A stretch of DNA of 64,000 nt, taken from assembly GCA_037976565.1 (NCBI GenBank), contig CP137683.1, positions 8,934,976-8,998,975 of the forward strand. Direction: 5' to 3'. This document shows, one piece after another, positions 45,831-57,750 of the stretch (its first letter is position 1; each line of letters begins with the position of its first letter). Under the pieces are notes generated by a model. The model saw only the letters and a list, made by a program, of their open reading frames with translations, was not told the origin of the DNA and ran no database searches. The translations under genes were made by a program, and so were the position numbers. This DNA is from Mesocentrotus franciscanus. Lineage: Eukaryota > Echinodermata > Echinoidea > Camarodonta > Strongylocentrotidae.

Positions 45831-46590
45831 ATCCACTGTTTATTGTTACAATTTCTTATCATTTCTGTGCAGATTATGCCTCAAACAAACAGTGGGAAAA
45901 CCCAAATGATAACACACTTTATTTGATATTTGATTAAATATTTAAGTTCAGTAGAGATAAAATACACGATTCTTTTTTAATCTAACATGGAAGATACACA
46001 TTCTCTTTGTCGATAAATGCACTCCATTAATTAATTTTACATCGACAAGGATTGCGTATTGATTGATTTACGTTAAGTACGTATTAAAGAAATTAGTGCC
46101 TTAAATTTAAAGAACACCAGACGCACAAAAAGTACACAGATTGATTTGTCCGTCTTTTACAGCAAATAAAATACTTATCAATAAATTGAAACCATAAGAA
46201 GACATGTACAAAAGAGTTTAAAGGTATTCAAACTAATTAAATTACACTAAAACTCGATTGCAACCTAGTTAACAAAGTTAAGCCATGGCATGCCGGGGGG
46301 CAATTGTTTTCGAAACTAATGAATTTCCGGCCACCATGATGTCCGGCCACCTAGTGTTATCGCGTGATGATTAATAGTTTTTAAAAACTTATAAAGCACT
46401 CCCCATTGTTATCCTGTTATATTTATTATTATCACTAATTTTTACAGAGGATACAAAGCGCGCTGAATACAAACAAAATATAATTTTTTCTGATTCTGAC
46501 AGGATAAAGCGCTCACGCATTCTACAACCCTCGTTGCATGTAACCATGTTTAAAATACCCAGATGCATCGGCTCTGTCTATACGGTGGGA
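45831..46590. other. No gene recognised
   Basis: AT-rich, unique within this window, no exon-like block. Confidence 0.5.
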
Positions 46591-46594
46591 AAAC

Positions 46595-46800
46595 CCACTA
46601 ACAATCAAACATAAAGATGTCTATGATAAATAGAGAATGATGTGGCAATACTCTACCCTCAACTCTGCCTTGAATATAATGGTGAGACTGGGAAAACCCA
46701 CAATCAATCAAACATAAAGATGTCTATGATAAATATAGAATGATGTGGCAAATACTACCTCTATTCATTGGGCAAGCAAAACAAAACATCTTTGTTTGAA
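46595..46800. repeat. Direct repeat of about 100 bp; related copy at 55060-55210
   Basis: GGTGGGAAAACCCAC...AAACATAAAGATGTCTATG and TAGAATGATGTGGCAA occur twice here and once at 55065-55140, where the sequence continues into the same GGGCAAGCAAAACAAAACATC. The larger stretch 46600-47430 is thus paralogous to 55060-55570. Confidence 0.75.
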
Positions 46801-47584
46801 GCTCAAAGGTCGTATTCAGCATGTTGTACCCTTTATATTTTTAAATCAAAGATTTTATCAACATCTCTTTTGCCACACTTGTATGTTTTGCAAAAAATAA
46901 TAGTCACTAATTAGGCACGAAAGGATTGCTATGACTGTGCAATACAATATAAATACTTTGCAAATTTTTCCGGTTTTGATAAGCTCCTTGTCAACCATCT
47001 TAACGCTGGAATAGATTTGTTTTGCACTGGAAACATTTAAATAATATTGAATCCTTTGGTATATCTATGCCATGAAAACTGCAATATGCCATATAAAATA
47101 TAACCGGGCGCAAAGGGAAGAAGGCAAAGAGAAATTATTTAAAACTAGAATTCGTTAATACTTAGCTCATATAATCATGAACACCTGAAGAGGGGAACAA
47201 TCAACTTGCAAACACACAGTGCATTTGATTACTATAAATCGTCGGTACAAAGAGTTACAAAGTATATTTGTGAATTTACTTGTACACAATCTATCATTAT
47301 ATTATGTACAGTAGTCATTCCCAAGCTAAAACGGTTTATAAGCAGCATGTGACTGTCCTTGCCGTTTAGCTGCGATTGTTATGTATTTGAACAGAAGATG
47401 GAAAACCCACTTATGAAGAAGAAAACAAAAATAGGATAAGTGTTTGATAACCAAGGCGTACATGTATACACAATATACTAATAATAGATATGTCGACATT
47501 AAAACAAAATGTAAATGATAACACACTATCAAGAATTAGTCATTAATACATCTGCATAAGCAAAAGGGTTATCACAATAAGCGT

Positions 47585-48100
47585 TTGCTTGGTAGCGTGA
47601 TAGCCCGGGGCGGAGTCGATGATTAAAAGAATTTAAAAAAAAGTGATGATGGTGATGATGATGATAATGATAATGATGATAAGAATGAACATGAAAATAT
47701 GTTGATGTAAAAATATGTCTCACACAGAAAATTTTTAGCATAGAGAAGTTATAAAATAAAGTGATGGATGATTATAGAAATCTGGAAATAATATTAAATA
47801 TTTAATCAGCACTGGGAAAAGATTAAACAATGTACTCTGACAGAAATGCTTTCTTTGTATTTAATTCAAATTAATTTAATTTTTTACATGATTTTATTGA
47901 GCCTGTGAGTGCATTCCATAGATCAGAAGCATGATGTATTATTGATTTATGCAGGATCAATAATTTAGGATTTATGAAATGAAAGTTTAGTAAATTCCGA
48001 GTAGGGTAAAAGTGGATAGTGTTATTTAATACAAAGAAATTCGTAAATGAGTCAGAAAGCAGGCTATTCATGAATTTAAAGATAAAGATCAAACTCTGTC
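47585..48100 (-). pseudogene. LINE RT C-terminal fragment (family 1, copy b1)
   Basis: The minus strand encodes HFYPTRNLLNFHFINPK followed by HHASDLWNALTGSIKSC near 47880-48030, the C-terminal end of a non-LTR RT. It ends in a GATGAT-rich 3' tail near 47640-47690. Confidence 0.7.
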
Positions 48101-48271
48101 TATTTATTTATTTATTTATTTCTGATATTTATAGAGGGTGGTATATTTCACTAATTATGGTGGTCTTCCATGAGGACCTGTCTGGCAACACTGCTATTCA
48201 ATAACAATCATCAATAAAAACAGATAGCAGCAACTAAACAAAATAGAGAAATAAATACACACATATAGGCT

Positions 48272-48300
48272 ATGTATATATATATATATATATATATACA
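48272..48300. repeat. (TA)n microsatellite
   Basis: Pure TA run; the paralogous run at about 49577-49600 is shorter. Confidence 0.95.
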
Positions 48301-48889
48301 AGTTTATAAATTAATTGGTATCCTTATAAAAAGCGGTTTATTCAAGAAATACCGTTGCACTTTTTTAAATGTCTTTATAGTGTATGTACAGACATTTATT
48401 AATTTGTACATCAAATGCTTGGTAGTCACGAGATTTTCAGGCATTCTTACAAAAATAATAATAATAATAAATCAACAAGAGAAGATAGCCTCTTATCGAT
48501 TTAAAAGATCATAAGCAACGACGAAAAATGTACATGTATATTATCTGATATAGCCTAACACGCGGGTTGCTAAAGTTGAATTTACTTGTACACAATCTAT
48601 CATTATATTATGTACAGTAGTCATTCCCAGGCTAAAACGGTTTATAAGCAGCATGTGACTGTCCTTGCCGTTTAGCTGCGATTGTTATGTATTTGAACAG
48701 AAGATGGAAAAACCCACTTATGAAGAAGAAAACAAAAATAGGATAAGTGTTTGATAACCAAGGCGTACATGTATACACAATATACTAATAATAGATATGT
48801 CGACATTAAAACAAAATGTAAATGATAACACACTATCAAGAATTAGTCATTAATAAATCTGCATAAGCAGAAGGGTTATCACAATAAGC

Positions 48890-49405
48890 GTTTGCTTGGT
48901 AGCGTGATAGCCCGGGGCGGAGTTGATGATTAAAAGAATTTAAAAAAAAGTGATGATGGTGATGATGATGATAATGATAATGATGATAAGAATGAACATG
49001 AAAATATGTTGATGTAAATATGTCTCACACAGAAAATTTTTAGCATAGAGAAGTTATAAAATAAAGTGATGGATGATTATAGAAATCTGGAAATAATATT
49101 GAATATTTAATCAGCACTGGGAAAAGATTTAACAATGTATTCTGACAGAAATGCTTTCTTTGTATTTAATTCAAATTAATTTAATTTTGTACATGATTTT
49201 ATTGAGCCTGTGAGTGCATTCCATAGATCAGAAGCATGATGTATTATTGATTTATGCAGGATCAATAATTTAGAATTTATGAAATGAAAGTTTAGTGAAT
49301 TCCGAGTAGGGTAAAAGTGGATAGTGTTATTTAATACAAAGAAATTCGTAAATGAGTCAGAAAGCAGGCTATTCATGAATTCAAAGATAAAGATCAAACT
49401 CTGTC
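48890..49405 (-). pseudogene. LINE RT C-terminal fragment (family 1, copy b2)
   Basis: Second copy of the fragment, produced by the 1.3-kb tandem duplication. Confidence 0.7.
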
Positions 49406-50104
49406 TATTTATTTATTTATTTATTTCTGATATTTATAGAGGGTGGTATATTTCACTAATTATGGTGGTCTTCCATGAGGACCTGTCTGGCAACACTGCT
49501 ATTCAATAACAATCATCAATAAAAACAGATAGCAGCAACTAAACAAAATAGAGAAATAAATACACACATATAGGCTATGTATATATATATATATATACAA
49601 GTTTACAAATTAATTGGTATACTTATAAAAAGCGGTTTATTCAAGAAATACCGTTGCACTTTTTTAAATGTCTTAGTGTATGTACAGAAATTTATTAATT
49701 TGTACATCAAATGCTTGGTAGTCACGAGATTTTCAGGCATTCTTACAAAAATAATAATAATAATAAATCAACAAGAGAAGATAGCCTCTTATCGATTTAA
49801 AAGATCATAAGCAACGACGAAAAATGTACATGTATATTATCTGATATAGCCTAACACGCGGGTTGCTAAAGTTGCTGTGTACATATTTACATTGGATATA
49901 TTTAAAGATAATTATTGCTTTTCATGTAATACAAGTAATACACTTTGATTGTTCACAATAGATCTGAATAATGGAATACAAGTGCACGCTTCAATACAAA
50001 GGAAAGCACCAAACAGTGGCAAGGACTGATGCAGTTCATTTTTTCAAAAGTTTCATGTCAACCTATGTTTACTAAATATATTAATTTTGCAAGTAATACC
50101 AATA

Positions 50105-52140
50105 ATTCACTTACACGCCATCTGCAGATAACAGAACTTTTAGAGTACGTTTAAAACTGTTCAATGTAGGTGCCTTTTTAATAGAACTTTCAAGTTGGTT
50201 CCATACTCTAATTCCTGAAACTAGAGGACTATGTTTGTATGCGCCCGTCCTAAATTTTGATACACACAATGCAACCATTTTAGCTTGTCTTGTGTTTTGA
50301 ACATGTAGTGAACCGACATGATATAAATCTGTCTTTAAATATGTTGGTACCATATCATGCATGCATTTATACATCACTGCCTGTTCAAATTGGAACGTGT
50401 CTGAATAGGCAAAAATCCTAAGCGACTGAAAATTTCATTCGAAGATACATCAAATCCTTCTGCCAGTATTACACGTGCAGCTCATTTTTTTGAAATAACT
50501 TTTTGCAGTTTAATTGTTTGTCTTTGAAATCACTGAGACCAAACTGAGAAACAATATTTAAAGTGAGGTAGAATGATGGCATTGTAAAAAAGTTCAGAGA
50601 TCTTGTTGGAACATAACTTTGGGCACGCTTGATCACACTAATATTTTTTGGAGCAGTTTTAATAACTTTTTCTACATGTGCAGTCCAACGTAACTCCTCG
50701 TCAATCATGACACCTGGGAATTTTGCCACTTTTACTCTTTTCTAACAGCTGCTGTTTAGTGTAACAGAAAAATCGTTTACACTTTTAACAACCGATCGTG
50801 GTCCAATAAGCATTACACTTGTCTTATCGGCATTAAGAACTAGACGGTTTTTAGTTACCCATGAAAATATATCTCCCATACCTCTGGTTAACTTTTGTTC
50901 TACTTATGTTACATTACTCCCGCTGATTGTCAGAGTAGTGTCTTCAGCATACGTATCAACTATGCCATCATGAATACATTTAGGCAAAATATTTATAAAG
51001 AAAACAGGAGTGGCCCTAAAATTGAACCTTGAGGGACTCCCATCATAACTTTGACCCTTTAAAACAAACCGTCTGTTCTCGGTTGGACAGCTATGTTTCA
51101 AACCACTGAATATATAATACTTGTATCAGAACATCCAATGGCTTTCAATTCACGTAACAGAATATTGTGATCGATAGTGTTCAATTTCAATTTCAATGTA
51201 TTTATGTTTCCAACAAAACATTACATATCAATTATAAACATTTACAACAAATGTAGAAATACATATTGGAAACAGAGGGGTCCACTAGAAAGCAATGCTT
51301 GTACAAGTGTGAACACCTCAAATGATACTTAGGAAAAATTAGTAATTAAATTAACAAGTCCGTAACTACAAAAGAAACTACAAAATAGGGGGGAAATGGG
51401 GGATGCCAACAGAGACGAGAACGGGACAAGACAGTACTGTACATGTCAACGATAGAAGAATACGGTCATAATACAAAGAGTAGACAATGCCAAAACAAAG
51501 AAGTGAGAGATCGGGGGTACAGAAAATAATACAAAATGATGAGCTGCATTATTTATAAGACATGTTAAGGAGTCTCCAATTATATACCTTGCCATTTATA
51601 AACGACGGCAACTTAGTCCATCATCTCCGGTTGCTTTATCATCACTCATATTTTCAATTTCTTAAAAAACAAATGCACTCGTTAGTTGCTGTAGCTCAAA
51701 TTTTCATTCCGTATTCATAAACTCATTGTCGCCTAAGGTTATTTCAGAATGTTTTTGGATACCATGTGTTACATTGTGAGCGCATGTAACAAAATAGTCT
51801 TTAAAATTTTGAGCGATACATTTATCGTCTGTAATTCTGGCCCCATTTACTTCTATGATGCACGGTAGGACCTGGTTAGATTTAGGAAAAATATGTTTGA
51901 TACTCTTCCACATCTTTTTGCTATTTCCTTTACTCTTATTTATCTGAGTACTGTGATATTTTCTTTTTTTCCTTTCTCAAAATATGATTTACCTTTATCT
52001 TTAGCTCTTTGTACTTTGTCCGTGATGTGTCATCACCCCTGCTCAACGCTACATCATGGGCAAGATTTCTTTCGTGCATAATTCAATAATCTCCTCATTA
52101 ATCCAAGGGCATGCATTTCTGCGTATTCTTTTCTCACAGA
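50105..52140 (-). pseudogene. LINE reverse transcriptase (family 2), degenerate
   Basis: Read on the minus strand from 52140 downward: RRNACPWINEEIIELC (pre-RT linker); WKSIKHIFPKSNQVLP and VNGARITDDKCIAQNF (51704-51913); KATGDDGLSCR (about 51610-51650); LNTIDHNILLRELKAIGC (about 51140-51190); GVPQGSILGPLLF (about 51005-51045); YAEDTTLTISG, the catalytic YxDD region with Ala-Glu in place of Ala-Asp (about 50915-50945); KNRLVLNADKTSVMLIG (about 50790-50845); VMIDEELRWTAHVEKVIK (about 50665-50720); and a C-terminal YLKTDLYHVGSL...RVWNQLESSIKKAP block (50111-50377). Several frameshifts and stops, plus a nested insertion at 51187-51605. CR1/Jockey-like, inactive. Confidence 0.85.
51187..51605 (-). 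mobile_element. Nested LINE 3' tail inserted in the family-2 LINE
   Basis: This piece interrupts the RT between the KATGDDGLSCR and LNTIDHNILL motifs. On the minus strand it ends AACATAAATACATTGAAATTG with a repeated ATTGAA tail, as 5'-truncated LINE insertions do. It has no coding part. Confidence 0.65.
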
Positions 52141-52299
52141 GCGGCATAATATGTTAATCAACAACATTCATAAAGAATTGAAGCTATTTCACGTGTACAG
52201 AGGGGACCACAAAGTCATCGCAAAATGTTGCGTAATGAAGGACGACGGATAATAGCATTATCATCTTGCGAGAGTCCTTACTCTAAAAAGTTATCATGT

Positions 52300-52702
52300 A
52301 CAGTAGGTCGCATAAATGTATAAGTACTAGTACGTCTTTTATTTTAGGCATTCCATGTACCTCATGTACCTATTTTGTATAGCATGTGTTATAATTTATT
52401 TAGAAAATTGCTATATTAGGTTTTATATATCTAAATCTTCGGATGTATATGGTACATTATATTATTTACTTTATGCATTATGTGTCATGTTATTACAAGA
52501 AGAAAAAAAAGGGTGTTTCTGCTGTATATAATTTTCCTTCTGTTTTTATATATATACATTGCATTGTAAATTGATTTATATGATATATATGTTTACAAAC
52601 AGAATATTGATGTGTTATATTGCATTGTAAAACGATTTAAATGTTTATAAACGGAATATTGATGTACATCAATGAAGTTTAATAAATACAATACAATACA
52701 TG
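52300..52702 (+). mobile_element. Probable LINE 3' UTR with (AATAC)n tail
   Basis: AT-rich sequence with the internal repeat ATATTGCATTGTAAA, ending AATAAATACAATACAATACA, typical of a truncated LINE tail in plus orientation. No ORF. Confidence 0.45.
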
Positions 52703-52799
52703 TTAGAAGTAATACCAAAATCATCAGAAGTATCATATAATAGTACCTGGTAATGCAATAATATTGCAACTACATACATTTACATGTGCGTTTATTTCA

Positions 52800-53650
52800 A
52801 AGATATTGTTTAATATTAATAAAATAATGTGTTTGTATGGGCTAAATAATGGGAGCCAACACATATGCAAAGCGTGAAGCGCTTTTTTGCAATAAATAGA
52901 TAAGTTTAATTTTTGTCTTTGCACTTGAAGCCCACACCACGTTACAATAAGACATATGTGGCAAGATAAGCGAGTTATATAGCATTAAAAGTTTTTTTTA
53001 TGAAGATAGTTTTGTTGTCTTATAAAGTGTACCAATATTGCTAGAAATACATGTAAATGTATGTCGTATGTGTTCATTCCAGCTAAGATTTTTATCGATA
53101 AGAGTACCTAAAAATCTTTGTACATTTCATACGTTCTAAGGGTACATTATCAATTACAATATTAAAATCTGGGGTATATATATTTGTATGTTTAAAGTGT
53201 ATTAATAATACATTTTACGAGAAGTTCGAATAACGTTGGGTAATTTATTCCTGAATGTGTTTGTATATATCTAAATTTGTTAGTGGTTGTGTCATAAAAA
53301 TAAATCTTATATGGCATATTTCTCGTATGAATAGATCTTAAAATGGCCTTAAATATTTATGGCATTTTACCACGTTTATTATATATTACATCGACTTTTT
53401 ATCAAAGGAAATTTTTTGTCGTAGTAAAATTGTAGCTTATTATTAAAATTATCATATGCAATGTTTACGTTTGACCGATTAAATACATCCGACCATTTTT
53501 CATGGATTAAATCCTTTTTTTAATATTCAATATTGTAGGGTGTTTCTTTCATAAGCTTCATTAATTTGTTTGAGTTTTCAGTGACTATATTATCATAACA
53601 TATAACAACATGTCATTGTGTTCGAACATCAAAATCAATTAATTGAGATT
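52800..53650 (-). pseudogene. LINE remnant (family 1, copy c)
   Basis: Matches pieces of 24140-25590 and 57890-59430: GGGCTAAATAATGGGAGCC, AAGTGTACCAATATTGCTAG, ATTATCAATTACAATATTA, GAAGTTCGAATAACGTTG. Internally deleted: the palm motifs are missing. Confidence 0.65.
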
Positions 53651-53699
53651 AAACAGAAAAGAAGACCGCTAACGACTACAACAATGAAGTTATGTATGT

Positions 53700-54170
53700 G
53701 GAATTCCCCGGTGAATAATTTACTGAACCCTAGGGAGAAATCGTATAGTCAGCCTATATAAATAGCACAGCTTGCTGAGTTTACTAGCTGGGATGTTAAG
53801 GTATAGAGATCCTATTTAGGATGGAGCCCCCTCTATTGCCCGTTTGAGTTCAGTCAGTTTGTTGGTCACTCCTGGAACACAATGTGACTGCTACCTCCCC
53901 CATTTTTTGTGATCAGACAATTGCTCTGGCAACAATCCTTCCAACGACGTTTACCCCAGGCATTTTATTTCCCCAATTTGTTTCAAAATAAAGTAAAATA
54001 GAAAAACCAATCATACGTTTTTTAATGCATGAATCAGGATGATCTTTCATTTTTAATATATATTTTTTCATATATAATTATATGCCAGCCATAATATATT
54101 TTGAGTTGTGCTTCAATGAAGAAGAAACTTTGGAGATAATTCTATTGAGAGAAAAAATGTGATGTAAAGG
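53700..54170. repeat. Truncated duplication unit with conserved block, copy 3 of 4
   Basis: Carries GTGGAATTCCCCGGTGAATA, then the block shared with 25625, 36150 and 59520, then a diverged start of the A/C region (ATATATTTTGAGTTGTGC). The match stops near 54150 and the small-protein gene is not present. Confidence 0.7.
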
Positions 54171-55055
54171 GAGATAAAATTATTCACCAACGTTTCGTCT
54201 CCTAATTTATAAGAAGCAATGATCCACTTTTCTGTAACGCTCTTTTCATAGACATGTTAGAATAACACCAATATCAAATGGATTCATGCCAAACCATTTT
54301 CAAGTATGTTTCTTATCACAGCCATTAAACTCATCAAATATGAAAATTCCTCATCATATGTAGCGCATGTATCTTCAACGTCACAACTTCCATTCCTCCC
54401 TTGCATAGAAATCTAGTGGTTCTAAGATTTTTGTTATAAACTGTGAATCGTTTAACGTTGCAAGAAATTTCCATGGATGGACAAAGTATGAAACAGATTG
54501 GAATATTATCATATTAGCACTGGCTTACCCTTAATAGACCATTTTCGTAATGTAACCAAATCTATAAATGCATACATCTTTGTTAAGTGCCTCGAAACTA
54601 ACTGTTTCATTCATCTGTTACAAATAATTGTATTTCAATAGTCAGAATGTAAACGACATACCTTATAGTTGTTGCAAGATGGGAGAAACATTATGGCATG
54701 CCATACCTACTAGCAGGTAATACATGAATTATAAATAGTCCTTTGGTTTTGCACAGCTAGCAACCATTACAAAACAATAATTGCATACCTCAATTGTGGA
54801 GAGAAATTAAATAAATTGGATGGGCTAATTTAATGAAGCAAAACAAAACACCCCCAAAAAAAAAAAAAAAAAAAAATGATAATAATAATAATAGTAATAC
54901 TAATAATAATAAATGAATAACAAAATAATAAAACCAATCTCTACATAATCAAAATAGATAGACCATCCTGTGTATTGTGTTTTAGAGATTTAAGATTTGT
55001 TATTTTTCAATTGTTAAAACAAAAGAAAATATACAGCTATATAAACCTGAACTCT
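54171..55055. other. No gene; contains a repeat fragment and A-rich tract
   Basis: 54530-54665 is a reverse copy of the 21040-21625 repeat. A poly-A/AAT tract lies at 54850-54930. Otherwise nothing recognisable. Confidence 0.5.
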
Positions 55056-55059
55056 GCCT

Positions 55060-55575
55060 TGAATATATGGTGGGAAAACCCACAAACAATCAAACATAAC
55101 GATTTCTATGATAGATATAGAATGATGTGGCAAATACTGCCATTACATCACATATGATTGGGCAAGCAAAACAAAACATCTTTGTTTGAAGCGCAAAGGT
55201 CGTATTCAATATTTTGTACACTTCTTCTTTTTAAATTAAAGATGTTATTAACATCTTATTCGCCATACTTGTATTTTGGCACAAAAATAGTCACTAATTA
55301 GGTACGAAAGGATTGCCATTATTGTGCGATACAATACGATGGCTTTGCATTTGATTACTATAAATCGTCAGGACTAAGGGTTACAAAGTATATTTGTGAG
55401 TTTACTTCGACACAATTTATCATAACATTAAGTTTGGATATACATGCGCAGTATTCAATCCAAAGCTCAAACGGTTGACAAGTAGCATGTGACTGTCCTT
55501 GCCGTTTAGCTGCGATTGTTATGTATTTGAACAGAACATGGAAAAACCCAATAATGATTAACAAAACAATAGGAT
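55060..55575. repeat. Paralogue of 46600-47430
   Basis: Shares GGTGGGAAAACCCACAAACA, CATCTTTGTTTGAAG and CATGTGACTGTCCTTGCCG with the region before the 1.3-kb duplication, with internal deletions. Confidence 0.7.
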
Positions 55576-55794
55576 AAGCTTTTGATAACCAAGGTCATAA
55601 CACTTAAACAGTAACCCCAAAACAACCCACCCTAATTTGATTGGGTATACTTGGTAATGCTGGGGTAATATTAGTTGTAGAGCAGAATTGAACTGATGTG
55701 GCTACCCTGGGTAAAAAGACCCAGTGATTATTTTATTTTTTAACATGTGGAATTCCCCAGTGTGTGCGATATTACGTGAGCCGTTCATGATAAT

Positions 55795-55955
55795 GGTAGA
55801 CAGTCTGAGAGAGAGAGAGAGAGAACGACAGAGAGGGGAGGAGAGGAGAAATGAGGGAATGGGAGGAGGGTAAGAGGGTGAAATAGAGGAGAGAGAAAAT
55901 GTGTGAGAGAGAGAGAGAGAGGGAGAAGGAGCGAGAAAGAGAAAGAGAACAACAT
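55795..55955. repeat. GA-rich simple sequence
   Basis: GAGAGA runs with GGAGG interruptions. Confidence 0.9.
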
Positions 55956-56605
55956 ATTAAACTGATAAAGTCAGTATATAATTTGCTTAATTATGACGTG
56001 TGAATGATGATAGAAGAATATAGACGGTATGAATGTATGTATGTAAATGAGTTTCAATGAGAGCATTAAACACCAAAGATGAATCTCGTAAAGATTTGAA
56101 TGACAGATATAAATAATTTGCAATTATTGAATTGAATTGATATCTCACACAGAAAACTTATAGTATACAGGAGTTAAAACATAAAGTGATGGACGTTTAT
56201 AGAAATCTGGAAATAATATTGATTATATACCTCACTTAAGAAATCCAGCCATCTGATTGGTCGAAATTGCAGTCGTTGTTTTAACTATTCCCGAAAATAA
56301 ACGAAAAATGCCAAAGCCATGTAATAGTTAAAAAAAATAGTTAAAAAATCCCGGCAAAATTCCAGTTACCGGGAAATTAGTTCAGTCTTGCTGAGCACGG
56401 ACACCTTACATTAATTTTTTTTGTGCGATAATTTCATAGTCGCTACATTTTAGGTTTTTTAATTGCTTGAAAATTTCAGTCACGTCATTTTGCTAGCAAA
56501 GATTAACAGACTCGACAGTGTCTCAGATTTTCTGTGATGTTTTAACCAATCTTTACTCAATAAAAGGCTAATTAAGGTAAGAATTCTTGGTAGATTATGG
56601 TGAAA

Positions 56606-56830
56606 AGTCATAGCGACTGCTTTAATACTCGCGCACTGGCTGTTTCTATACTGCCATACTGGCTTGCGAGAAAGTTGAATCCCTTACCCTCGGCGCGCCG
56701 CCCGCACAGGCGCGCCTCGGGGTGATGGCAGGGATTCAACTGACAACTAGACTAGGTCTAGGTCTAGGTCTATCTCTTGAGCGTATAATAAAAACAGCTA
56801 GTCCTCTCGTAGCAGTCGATCACTATAACT
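56606..56830. repeat. Fold-back element 1
   Basis: The left arm TAGCGACTGCTTTAATACTC and GGCTGTTTCTATA face AACAGCTAGTCCTCTCG and AGCAGTCGATCACTATA on the right. The centre has a second inverted pair, GAATCCCT / AGGGATTC, around GGCGCGCCG-type words. Confidence 0.7.
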
Positions 56831-57030
56831 ATATTTTAGATTCGGACTTTAGCGTCATTTCCTCAATTGTAACAAGGTAGATATCATCAAGCATGAAGAT
56901 TTTTCCAACTCGACGAGAGTTTTTAAGTGTTTTTCAGCAATGCTTAAACAGGAAGGAAAGGGAGTTGTGACTCACAAACCAGTCCTGTTCTACCAGTTGA
57001 TTGGTAATTTGACTCTTTTTTCGGCATATA

Positions 57031-57200
57031 AAGTATTAATGACTGCTTTAATATTCGAGAAATAGTTGTTTTATACGCTCTCGGGAAGTTACAATTGGGC
57101 TATTGCCCTCGGCATGCCTCGGGCAATAGCACAATTGTATCCTTCCCTCGAGCGAATAAAAACAACTATTTCTCTCAAAGCAGTCATTAATACTATAATA
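57031..57200. repeat. Fold-back element 2
   Basis: The left arm AGTATTAATGACTGCTTTAA, then AAATAGTTGTTTTATACGCTC and GGGCTATTGCCC, is mirrored on the right by GGGCAATAGC, ACAACTATTTCTCTC and AAAGCAGTCATTAATACT. Nearly the whole 170 bases can pair. Confidence 0.8.
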
Positions 57201-57425
57201 GTTAATGAGCACTGGGAAAAGATCAAATATTGTACTATGACAGAAATGCTTTCTTCGTATTAAATTTCGATGAATTTAAGGTTTTACATGAATTTATTGA
57301 ATCTAGGAGTGCATTCCATAGATCAGGACCATGATGTGTTATTGATTTATGCATGATCAGGAATTTGGGATTTATCAAATGAAAGTTTAATGAATTCCGA
57401 GTAGGGTAAAAATGGAAAGTGTTAT

Positions 57426-57750
57426 GCTGCAATAATAATTATAAACCTTTAGGTCAAAAATGAATCCAATGACTTTTACAAGCCAATCGCATGTTTGATT
57501 ATCAAGATATTTATGATTGGAATTCGAAATTTCCAAAACCGTTTTCCCAACGGTTTTTACAACACTACAGTCTACTGGGGAAAATGAGTATGGTAAAACA
57601 GGTCACTCAAAGTTTTTTACTTTTTTGAAGCACTTCATGATCATTTTGAAGGGCAATTTTTTTGTTAGGGCTTCAATATTACACCATATCACAGACACTG
57701 ATAACACGTAGGGCCATGCATCTCAGATTTGGCATTGTTAAACAATGCCT
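57426..57750. mobile_element. Insertion of unknown type in the LINE C-terminal region
   Basis: The LINE copies at 48020 and 49325 read GTGTTATTTAATACAAAG without a break, whereas here about 325 bases separate GTGTTAT from TTAATACAAAG. No inverted ends are obvious. Confidence 0.5.

Larger units (their letters stand above)
47273..49876. repeat. Tandem duplication, 2 x about 1.30 kb
   Basis: 47273-48577 and 48578-49876 are nearly identical, in direct orientation, with small indels (for example a shorter TA run near 49580). Each unit contains LINE family-1 debris, an ATTT-rich junction and a (TA)n run. The junction lies at GTTGCTAAAGTTG / AATTTACTTGTACAC. Confidence 0.92.
56228..57200. mobile_element. 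Fold-back element cluster inserted in the LINE
   Basis: The LINE match stops at AATAATATTGATTATA (56227) and resumes at AGTTAATGAGCACTGGG (57199). The insert contains two nested fold-backs (56606-56830 and 57031-57200) sharing the end motif GACTGCTTTAATA. It has no ORF of note. Confidence 0.65.
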
